From Haloechinothrix alba (lineage in GTDB: Bacteria > Actinomycetota > Actinomycetes > Mycobacteriales > Pseudonocardiaceae): 38,759 nucleotides of DNA. Below the pieces are notes generated by a model, which ran no database searches, was not told the DNA's origin, and was given only the letters and a program-made list of their open reading frames with translations. Position 1 is the stretch's first letter. Each line of letters begins with the position of its first letter. Below are positions 20,773 to 27,640 of the stretch, piece after piece. The position numbers and the translations under genes were made by a program. Location of the stretch: assembly GCF_900188115.1 (NCBI RefSeq), contig NZ_FZNW01000026.1, positions 1-38,759 on the forward strand, written 5' to 3'.

Positions 20773-21390
20773 CTAGTCGAGGGCGAACGAGCCGTGCTCG
20801 AGCCGGCCGGCGCGCTCGTATCGCGTGACCGTCACGCCGGTGCTGGTGGTGGTCGTCTCCGCCAGCGTGAACGCGCGCGGCACGGCTCCGTCGGCGAACA
20901 GCCGCTTACCGGAGCCGAGCACGACAGGGAAGGTCGTGAGCCGGTGCTCGTCCACGAGGTCGTTGGCCATCAGGGTCTGGGTCAGGTTGCCGCTACCGTG
21001 CACCTGGATCTCGCCGCCCGGTTGCTGCTTGAGTTTGCCGACCTGTTCGGCGACGTCGCCGGAGAGCAGGGTGGTGTTGTGCCAGGTGGCTGTGTCCAGC
21101 GTGCGCGTGGCGACGTACTTGGGGACGCTGTTCAGCGTCGCGGCGACCGGATCGGTATCGCCGCTGACGCGGGGCCAGTGCGCTGCGAAGATCTCGTAGG
21201 TCTTCCTGCCGAGCAGCAGGACGCCACAGCGCGCGATCCACTCGTCCATGAGCTGACCCAGCTGATCGTCGAAATGGGGAACGAGCCAGCCACCGTGCTC
21301 GAACCCGCCGTCGCGGTCCTCATCGGGACCTCCGGGAGCCTGCATCACCCCGTCCAGCGACAGGAACGTCCCCACGACCAGTTTGCGCAT
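20773..21390 (-). CDS. Dihydrofolate reductase family / RibD C-terminal-like reductase
   Basis: A 205-residue stand-alone RibD_C protein. The start MRKLVVGTFLSLDGVMQAPGG, the middle LLLGRKTYEIFAAHW and VPKYVATRTL, and GGEIQVHGSGNLTQTLM (NADPH-binding loop) follow the YyaP/YwjB-type subfamily. It probably reduces an unknown small molecule. ATG 21390 follows GGAGGC on the minus strand. No riboflavin genes are nearby. Confidence 0.85.
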   Translation of the reverse strand: MRKLVVGTFLSLDGVMQAPGGPDEDRDGGFEHGGWLVPHFDDQLGQLMDEWIARCGVLLLGRKTYEIFAAHWPRVSGDTDPVAATLNSVPKYVATRTLDTATWHNTTLLSGDVAEQVGKLKQQPGGEIQVHGSGNLTQTLMANDLVDEHRLTTFPVVLGSGKRLFADGAVPRAFTLAETTTTSTGVTVTRYERAGRLEHGSFALD

Positions 21391-21473
21391 GTCTGCCTCC
21401 GTGTTCGTTCGGTGGTGTCAATGTGGAGACCACCGAAGCGACACGAACTCATCGCCGTCGAGCCCGCGAGCAG

Positions 21474-23126
21474 TCAGATGCCCATCGTGGAGCGGGGGTA
21501 GGCGTTGTCCGGGTCCGTGATCACATTGACCAGGTAGGGCACGTCGGCGTCGAGCGCGCGACGGAGTGCCGGCCCGATCTCGCCGGGCTCGGTCACCATC
21601 TCGCCCCCGCCCCCGAGCGCGCGGACCACCTCGTCGTACCGGGTGCCGGACCCGAGCTCCGCGGCGGCATGGTAGCCGTACAGGAACTGCATCGGGTGCT
21701 TCTCCAGCCCCCAGCCGCTGTTGTTGCCCATGATCATCACGACGGGCAGCCGGTGGCGTACGAGGGTGTCGACGTCCATCAGGGAGAACCCGGCCGCGCC
21801 GTCGCCGAGTAACAGCACGACGGGGGAGGACGGCCGGGCGAGGCGCGCCGCCATCGCGTAACCGAGCCCGGTTCCCAGGCACCCGTACGGGCCCGGGTCG
21901 AGCCAGCAGCCTGGCCTGCGGGGTTCGACGTAGCGCCCGGCATAGGAGACGAAGTCCCCGCCGTCACCGATCACGACGGTGTCGTCGTCGGTGTGGCGCA
22001 GCAGCTCCCGGTAGATGCGTGCGGGGTGGATCGGCACGGCGTCGCTGTCCAGGTCCGCGGCGTCGGACGCGATCGCGGCATCGGCGGTCCGGCGCAGCTC
22101 GGCGGCCCAGTCGGCGTGTGTGGTGTGCGCCGACTGCCGCTGCCATGCCGAAGTCAGCCCGTCCAGCGCGAGCGTGAGGTCGCCGGACGCGGATCCCGCG
22201 AGATCGACATGGCCTGCGAGTTGCTCGGGGGAGTCGGCGATGTGACACACCTGCGCGGCAGGGGAGCCGTCCTTGCCGCCGAAGGAACCGTAGCCGAGCC
22301 GGAAGTCCAGCGGGGTACCGACCACGACCACGAGGTCGGCGGCACCGAAGGCACGGGAGCGCGCACGGGTGACCAGGAGGGGATGGCCTGCCGGTAGGAC
22401 ACCGCGGGCGGTCCCGTTCGTGATCGTCGGCAGGCCGATGGTCTCGGCAGCGCGGCGCGCGGCGTCCTCGGCCCCGTCGGTCCACACGTCGGAGCCCAGC
22501 ACCAGAACGGGGCGCTGCGCGGTCGCCATCAACCGCGCTATCTCGTCGAGCCTGCCCTGGTCGGGTGGGACCGGTTGCCGTTCGGCCGGTGGCGCGGCCG
22601 TGGAGGTGGCCTCGCCGAAGACCTGCTCGATGGGGATGTCGAGAAAGACCGGTCCGCGGTGCGGGGTGCACGCCACCTGGAGCGCGTCGTGTACCGCGTA
22701 CGGGACCTTCTCGGTGCGCTCGATCGTGGCGGACAGCTTCGTCACCGGCGCGAGCAGGGGAGGGTGGTCCAGCTCTTGCAGGCTGCCCGAGCCCCACCGC
22801 GCCTGTGGCGCGCGGCCACCGATGGTCAGCAGCGGTGAGCCGTTGAAATGCGCCGTGGTGACCCCGCTGACGCCGTTGGTGATGCCGGGCCCGGCGGTCA
22901 GCACGGCCAGGCCCGGTGTGCGGGTCAGGCGGGCGGTTCCCTCGGCGGCGAACACGGCTGTCTGCTCGTGGCGCACATCCACCAGCCGAAGCGGCGGCTC
23001 GCCTTGCAGGGCGCCGTCGTACAGCGGGAACACGTGCCCGCCCGACAGCGTGAACATGGTCCGGATCCCGTGTGTGCGCGCCACATCGGTGGCGAGCCGG
23101 CCTCCGTGCCCGGTGACCTGAGTCAT
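21474..23126 (-). CDS. Acetolactate synthase-like ThDP enzyme, large subunit
   Basis: A 550-residue thiamine-diphosphate enzyme. The N-terminal PYR domain has the catalytic Glu in DVRHEQTAVFAAEGTARL. The middle domain holds QRPVLVLGSDVWTDGAEDAA. The C-terminal PP domain has GDGAAGFSLMDVDTL and GNNSGWG (GDG-NN metal-ThDP motif). It resembles M. tuberculosis IlvG (Rv1820). No small regulatory subunit lies beside it, so it may be a biosynthetic isoenzyme or a related carboligase or decarboxylase. ATG 23126 follows GGGAGG. Confidence 0.85.
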   Translation of the reverse strand: MTQVTGHGGRLATDVARTHGIRTMFTLSGGHVFPLYDGALQGEPPLRLVDVRHEQTAVFAAEGTARLTRTPGLAVLTAGPGITNGVSGVTTAHFNGSPLLTIGGRAPQARWGSGSLQELDHPPLLAPVTKLSATIERTEKVPYAVHDALQVACTPHRGPVFLDIPIEQVFGEATSTAAPPAERQPVPPDQGRLDEIARLMATAQRPVLVLGSDVWTDGAEDAARRAAETIGLPTITNGTARGVLPAGHPLLVTRARSRAFGAADLVVVVGTPLDFRLGYGSFGGKDGSPAAQVCHIADSPEQLAGHVDLAGSASGDLTLALDGLTSAWQRQSAHTTHADWAAELRRTADAAIASDAADLDSDAVPIHPARIYRELLRHTDDDTVVIGDGGDFVSYAGRYVEPRRPGCWLDPGPYGCLGTGLGYAMAARLARPSSPVVLLLGDGAAGFSLMDVDTLVRHRLPVVMIMGNNSGWGLEKHPMQFLYGYHAAAELGSGTRYDEVVRALGGGGEMVTEPGEIGPALRRALDADVPYLVNVITDPDNAYPRSTMGI

Positions 23127-23261
23127 CCTGCCTCCCGCGATGTAGTGCTGCCGCAAGCTACTCCGCGAGTGACCGGCATGTCCATGATCACTGTCGGCCG
23201 AGGTCGCCGGGACAGGCGCGCAAGAAGGGGAGCCGCCTGTCGGTGGCCGGATCGGGCACGG

Positions 23262-23267
23262 TAGGCT
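23262..23267 (+). promoter_or_regulatory. Candidate tRNA-Pro -10 element
   Basis: TAGGCT lies 29 bases before the mature tRNA 5' end. No strong -35 is visible. The 170 bases before the tRNA hold no gene. Confidence 0.35.
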
Positions 23268-23296
23268 TCACTCAGTCCACGGTAAGTGGGTAGGTC

Positions 23297-23379
<83 letters not shown>

Positions 23380-23380
<1 letters not shown>

Positions 23381-23421
23381 AATGGGGCTCTGACCTGAAA
23401 CCGCAGGTCAGAGCCCCATTG
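23380..23421 (+). terminator. tRNA-Pro terminator, element-borne copy
   Basis: A perfect 17-bp stem (23380-23396 with 23405-23421, core ATGGGGCTCTGACC) and 8-base loop lie directly after the tRNA. A related hairpin lies beyond attR with two compensatory pair changes. Confidence 0.75.
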
Positions 23422-23473
23422 TGCTTGGTTGGGCACTCTCGCCAGCCGGTATGAGCCCTGGCAGCAGTCCGGC

Positions 23474-23493
23474 TGCGTGACTAACTGAGTGAC
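23474..23493 (+). repeat. Left 20-bp direct repeat, candidate integrase arm site
   Basis: The 20 bases contain GTGACTAACTGAGTGAC, itself two GTGAC direct repeats 12 bases apart, and recur identically at 37536-37555. The site lies 93 bases inside the left core and its last base is in the int stop codon. Equal spacing inside both ends fits arm-type integrase or Xis sites on attP. Confidence 0.6.
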
Positions 23494-24659
23494 TATCGCT
23501 TGCGCTTGTTCCGTGGGAAGAGCTGATCCATTGCGGTTGCTCCTTCGACCATGACGGGGCGGATCTCGTGGCGATACACGGATTCAGTGACTGTCGTTCC
23601 GCTGTGGCCGACGAGGCGAGCGATGTCCTCCAACGACACCCCGGAGTTGGACAGCAGGGAGACGAAACTGTGCCGCATCTCGCGCGGCGTCCAGTCCTCT
23701 GGTGTCAGTCCAGCCGCCTTGACGACCTTCCGGAACTCACGTCGGACGTTGTGCGAGTCAAGGGGAGTACCGACTTGTGACGCGAACACCAGCCCGTGCT
23801 CTCGCCACCGGCCGCCTGCCTGCCTCTTGATCTCCCGCTGCCGGAGGCGGTGCAGCCTGAGAGCGACCACGCAGCGATGTGGCATGGCGAGCGTACGGCG
23901 AGACTTTCTGCTCTTCGTGTCACCGCCTTCGCGCACCGAGTGCCACACACTCACCGACGGCGACACCGGGTCCGCCGCGTCCTTGTCACCATAAAGATCA
24001 ACGTGATCCCAAGTTAGTGCCCGTAGCTCCTCGGTACGGGCCCCGATCAGCAGTGACAGGACAATGTAGGCATGTAGCGGTGAAGACTCTGAGGCCTTGA
24101 GAACGGCTTCAGTCTGTTCGAACGTCAGCGACTTCGATGGCCTCCCTTCTAGGCCGGTGGGGACGTCGCAGAGTGCGACGACATTTCGCTTGACCTTGTC
24201 CCGTGCTTGAGCGTGCTTAACCGAGCGATTCAGTATCGAATGCAGCAGGCGCACCGTTCTAGTGCTGACAGTGGCAGCCACGTCGGCAAGCCACTTGTCG
24301 ACGGCTTCAGCCGACAACCGTCGTAGCTTCGCCGCACCGAGTTTGGGAATGAGGTGAATCTCAGCGAGATTGCGGTAGTTCTGTATCGTGCTCTCATCGC
24401 GGCCATTCAGTCCGTATGAGAGCCAGCTTTCTACGGCGTCGCCCACGGTGTAGTGCTCGGCCTCCATCGGTACGCCATCGTCGAGATCACGCATGATCTC
24501 CTTGAGCTTGTCTCGCGCGGCGGTTTTAGTCTTCCCACTGGCCTTCTTGACAATGCGCTTGCCGCGGCCGTCGAAGCCCAGTGATACTTCCGCGATGTAG
24601 CGCTGTCGGCGCTCGCTCCAGTACAAGCCGCCCTCACCGCGACTACGCCGCTTGGCCAT
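23493..24659 (-). CDS. int: AICE tyrosine-recombinase integrase
   Basis: A 388-residue phage-type integrase. N-terminal arm-binding region (RRSRGEGGLYWSERRQRYIAEV), SAM-like core-binding domain (about 70-160) and catalytic domain from about 175: GARTEELRAL (Arg), PREMRHSFVSLLSNSG (Arg-His), VGHSGTTVTESVYRH (His and nucleophile Tyr). It lies beside attL, reads toward it, and should integrate at tRNA-Pro. ATG 24659 follows GGAGGG inside the end of xis, so the two overlap by 17 bases. Codon use is less GC-biased than in the transfer genes. Confidence 0.95.
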   Translation of the reverse strand: MAKRRSRGEGGLYWSERRQRYIAEVSLGFDGRGKRIVKKASGKTKTAARDKLKEIMRDLDDGVPMEAEHYTVGDAVESWLSYGLNGRDESTIQNYRNLAEIHLIPKLGAAKLRRLSAEAVDKWLADVAATVSTRTVRLLHSILNRSVKHAQARDKVKRNVVALCDVPTGLEGRPSKSLTFEQTEAVLKASESSPLHAYIVLSLLIGARTEELRALTWDHVDLYGDKDAADPVSPSVSVWHSVREGGDTKSRKSRRTLAMPHRCVVALRLHRLRQREIKRQAGGRWREHGLVFASQVGTPLDSHNVRREFRKVVKAAGLTPEDWTPREMRHSFVSLLSNSGVSLEDIARLVGHSGTTVTESVYRHEIRPVMVEGATAMDQLFPRNKRKR

Positions 24660-24870
24660 AGTTTCCCTCCGATTCGCGTTCGAGCAAGCCGATGTAGTCC
24701 TGAATGGCCGATGCCGGAATAAGGCGTGTGCTTCCCTGCTTCACCGAGCGCAGTCGTCCCGCGCGCAGCTGCTCGTACAGGTACGACCGACTCATGGAGA
24801 GCAGGCGCATGGCTTCGGGCACTCGGTAGAGTTGTTTGGCCGTTTCCAGTGGTTCCGTGCTGCCAGGCAT
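24643..24870 (-). CDS. xis: Excisionase / MerR-like HTH protein
   Basis: A 75-residue helix-turn-helix protein of the AICE excisionase type: YRVPEAMRLLSMSRSYLYEQLRAGRLRSVKQGSTRLIP reads as the winged HTH that bends DNA to direct excision with Int. ATG 24870 follows AAGGGAG. It overlaps int and would be expressed with it. Confidence 0.9.
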   Translation of the reverse strand: MPGSTEPLETAKQLYRVPEAMRLLSMSRSYLYEQLRAGRLRSVKQGSTRLIPASAIQDYIGLLERESEGNYGQAA

Positions 24871-24955
24871 TGGGCTCCCTTGCTTGCGATGTCACGGTTC
24901 GCTGGGTGTGGCACGGCTCTGTCCTCCTGGTCGGATGGTTGGGGCTGCGAAGGTG

Positions 24956-25067
24956 GCGAACTTTCGAACTTTGGGGCTGACCTGGGGTTTCGGTGTGACC
25001 TAAGTTCGCGGCCGCGAACTTAGGGTTTCGCGTTTTCCCTGGTCACGACCTAGGTTCGAAAGTTCGC
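24956..25067. repeat. 112-bp concentric palindrome, candidate replication origin or regulatory site
   Basis: The centre (24999-25024) is a perfect 26-bp palindrome, CCTAAGTTCGCG at its left end. The outer 14-base arms GCGAACTTTCGAAC (24956-24969) and GTTCGAAAGTTCGC (25054-25067) are perfect complements with the same centre, 25011.5. Between them TGACCTGGG (24978-24986) faces CCCTGGTCA (25037-25045). By hand 40 of 56 base pairs match. It separates rep from xis; the right arm touches the rep stop codon. Function is inferred from position: origin, operator or double-sided terminator. Confidence 0.7.
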
Positions 25068-26422
25068 TATGTTCGCGTGGTCGGCTCGCGGGCGGTGTAG
25101 ATCTCGGCGCCGCGACCGGGTTTGCCATCGGCGCGGGGGCGGGTGGTGCGGGTGATGTGGCCGGCTTCGATGAGCTGGTGGAGCATCGCGGTGATGTCTT
25201 CAGCGGGGGTCTTGCCCTTGAAGAATCCGGTGGTGATGTCTTTGCGGGTGCGGCCGGTCTCGCCGGCTTCGGCGATCCATGCGGCCAGCCGGGCCGGTGT
25301 GTGGGTGTCGGTGAATACCGCGCGGGCGCTGGCGATGCTGTAGCGCACGAGCGCGGCCGCAGCGTGCAGGTGGTTGGGCTCGATGGTGCTGGTGGTGTCG
25401 AGGGCGGCGTGGATGGCGGCGATGCGCAGGCAGGTGGGGGCGGCGCGGGAGATGAACTGTTCGACGGGGCCGGTGTCGCCGTGGTCGCTGCCGAACTCGA
25501 CGTAGAGCTTGCGCCAGAGGTCGGCGGCCGGACCGGTCATGACCATGCTGCGTAGCCGTGCGCCGGCGGCGAGCCGCTGGGAGAAGGAGAAGGCGAGGCT
25601 GCTGATCAGCTCGCTGGGCGCGCCCTGGGTGAAGGGCAGGAACTTGGAGCGGGCCACTGCCAGGGGCAGGAACCTGTTGTAGGTGCCGCCGGCCATGTCG
25701 CTGGCAGAGACTTTGCTGCGGAACTCGCCGGGGGTGATGTGGGCGAGGATGCCCACGTGGCTGCTCGGAGCGATGCGGGCGGTGACGGTCAGGGTGGACA
25801 GATCTCCGCCTTCCCACGCAGCCCGCAGGATCGCGGAGAGGCTGTTGCCCTCGCGCTTCATCTTGGCCATCACCCCGGCCCATTCGGGTTCCATCACCAG
25901 TAGCCGCAGGTCGCGCGGCCCGTCGTGCCGGGCCGGTGGTGCGTCCGGGTCCGGGTCCGGAGTGCTGGTGTCGCTGCTGTCGGTGGTGTCGCTGGTGGTG
26001 AACATGGCAGCCAGCCCTTCCCCGGAGGTCAGCCCGGAGCGGACGTTGTCGTGGCAGAAGTCCGTGTCGACCGTGTCCAGGAGCCGCTTGGCTGTGCTCC
26101 ACGACGTGCCCTTGCGGCCCGCGCTGGTGCGGCCAACCAGCAGCGGCCACACGAGCAGCGGGTGGACATCGTCGCCGGCCTGCACATGGGGGCCTTGCCC
26201 GAGGTGCACCCCGGCCGCGCACAGCAGGGACGCGAGCACGGCCACCGGGTCGGCCTCGGTGGTCGGTTCCAGCTCGCGGGCCAGACTGCCGAGGTAGCAG
26301 TCGAACACGGCCGGATCCAGCGCGGGCAGCGCCGCCCGAGCCCGGGCGACTTCGGCCGCGGCCTGGTCCTCGGCTGCGGCCTCCTCGGGCACGGCCCGCA
26401 GCGGGCGGGCAGCATCGGTCAT
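25067..26422 (-). CDS. DUF3987-like replication protein (RepSA-like helicase part)
   Basis: A 451-residue protein resembling the DUF3987 primase-helicase partners of AICE Prim-Pol proteins. A P-loop-like LLVGRTSAGRKGTSWSTAKRLL (about residues 90-112) has Arg where Gly usually precedes Lys; later EPEWAGVMAKMKREGNSLSAILRAAWEGG and GILAHITPGEF are typical of the family. A C-terminal winged-helix-like part holds GRTRKDITTGFFKG. ATG 26422 follows GGAGGAG with 8-base spacing. Working with the upstream Prim-Pol it should drive element replication after excision. Confidence 0.75.
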   Translation of the reverse strand: MTDAARPLRAVPEEAAAEDQAAAEVARARAALPALDPAVFDCYLGSLARELEPTTEADPVAVLASLLCAAGVHLGQGPHVQAGDDVHPLLVWPLLVGRTSAGRKGTSWSTAKRLLDTVDTDFCHDNVRSGLTSGEGLAAMFTTSDTTDSSDTSTPDPDPDAPPARHDGPRDLRLLVMEPEWAGVMAKMKREGNSLSAILRAAWEGGDLSTLTVTARIAPSSHVGILAHITPGEFRSKVSASDMAGGTYNRFLPLAVARSKFLPFTQGAPSELISSLAFSFSQRLAAGARLRSMVMTGPAADLWRKLYVEFGSDHGDTGPVEQFISRAAPTCLRIAAIHAALDTTSTIEPNHLHAAAALVRYSIASARAVFTDTHTPARLAAWIAEAGETGRTRKDITTGFFKGKTPAEDITAMLHQLIEAGHITRTTRPRADGKPGRGAEIYTAREPTTRT

Positions 26423-26484
26423 CGCGGGGTCTCCTCCCACAACACGCGGATAGTCTCGGAACGGGGCACGGGCACCGTGTCCAC

Positions 26485-27411
26485 TTAGGCGGCCTCCGTA
26501 CCGGGCCGGGCGGTGCGGGGCCGGCGGGTACCGGCGTCGAGGCCGGCGTGGATGACGCGGGTGATCTCGCGGGTGGTGCAGTCGCAGTCACCGGTGGCCA
26601 TGTGGCTGGCCGCGGCGGTGAGGTCGCGGGCGGCGGCGTCCCGGTCGAGCAGGCCGGCGCCCACGAGTTGCCCGAGGGCGTAGGCGGCGCGGGACAGGGT
26701 GGCGTTGTGCTGCCCGCGAGCGGCGCGCTGTACCCGGGCGAGTTCGTTGCGTAGGGCGGCGGTGGTGTACGAGTCGCGCCGCTCGGGCGGGATCTCAGCC
26801 CTGGCTGAGGTGGTCTGTGCCGGCTTTTCGAGCAGGGCTTGGACCAACCAGGCGGGCAGCTCGACGGGGTCGCGATCGTCGTGAAGCTCGTAGCCGCCCT
26901 CGGGCAGTAGGGAGCCGGGCGCGACGACGTAGCCGCCGGCGGCGCGGGTGTCGATGTGCGCGCCGAGGGCGTCGCTGGTGTTACGGAGTTGCACACCGGG
27001 CGGGGCGGTGTAGTAGTGGTGCGTGCCGCCGTTGGGGGTGGTGACGGTGTAGGTGTCGGGCAGCTCCACGCCCCGCTGGTGGCACAGGTGTGCCAGCACG
27101 GTGGCCCCGTCCGGGTCCGGGCGGCCGGTCTTGGCTGGGGTGTCGAGATCGACCACCACCAGGTGGGCGGGTCCGGTGGCCAGGCCGATGTTGAAGGGCG
27201 CGGTCGACCAGGCGGCCCGGATCCGGTCGGGGTCGGTGGTGGCGCGCTGCTCCCAGCCCTGGTGCTCGCTGGCGCATACTCCGGTTCCGGGGCAGGTGGC
27301 CTGGCCGTGCAGGGCCGGCGTCTTGCTGTTGGGGCGTAGCGGGAACACGGGCCAGCCCATCGCGGCGAGGTAGAGCGCCCATTCCCGCAGGGCGGTGGTG
27401 GTGGCGTCCAT
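26485..27411 (-). CDS. Bifunctional DNA primase/polymerase (Prim-Pol)
   Basis: A 308-residue archaeo-eukaryotic-type Prim-Pol. The fold start WALYLAAMGWPVFPLRPNSKTPAL, metal-binding Asp88/Asp90 in VVVDLD, and GGTHHYY (His131, His132), then GAHIDTRAAGGYVVAPGSL are all present. It primes and extends at the element origin. ATG 27411 follows GGAAGGAA. It lies 62 bases before the Rep partner and after a 230-base G-rich gap from traB. Confidence 0.92.
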   Translation of the reverse strand: MDATTTALREWALYLAAMGWPVFPLRPNSKTPALHGQATCPGTGVCASEHQGWEQRATTDPDRIRAAWSTAPFNIGLATGPAHLVVVDLDTPAKTGRPDPDGATVLAHLCHQRGVELPDTYTVTTPNGGTHHYYTAPPGVQLRNTSDALGAHIDTRAAGGYVVAPGSLLPEGGYELHDDRDPVELPAWLVQALLEKPAQTTSARAEIPPERRDSYTTAALRNELARVQRAARGQHNATLSRAAYALGQLVGAGLLDRDAAARDLTAAASHMATGDCDCTTREITRVIHAGLDAGTRRPRTARPGTEAA

Positions 27412-27640
27412 CGTGGGTTCCTTCCGTCGGTGTTGGGTACGCGTGTGTCCACGCGGCTGGGTGTGGGGTGTGGGGAGGGAGGCGCGGGCCGGGGCGTGGT
27501 GCCGGCGGCTGTGGCCGGGTCAGCGCTGGGTGGCTGGTGGGGTCTCTGGCCTCCCTGGTGGGGTGTTGTTGCTGGTCACTGGTGGGGAGTCGGGTGTGGG
27601 GATGTGGGTGGGGAAGACTCCCTAACTCCCGGGCTGCGGG
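27412..27640. other. G/T-rich non-coding spacer, candidate transfer locus
   Basis: No gene is visible. The plus strand is strikingly G- and T-rich with many GGGG tracts. The octamer GGGTGTGG occurs at 27459-27466, 27466-27473 and 27592-27599. The spacer directly follows the traB stop, a common position for clt, where TraB-type translocases recognise repeated 8-bp sequences. Confidence 0.4.

Noticed and set aside
25200-27452. A 750-codon minus-strand frame across rep and the Prim-Pol gene
   Set aside because: It is an out-of-frame Pro/Arg-rich shadow of two well-supported genes, typical of high-GC DNA.
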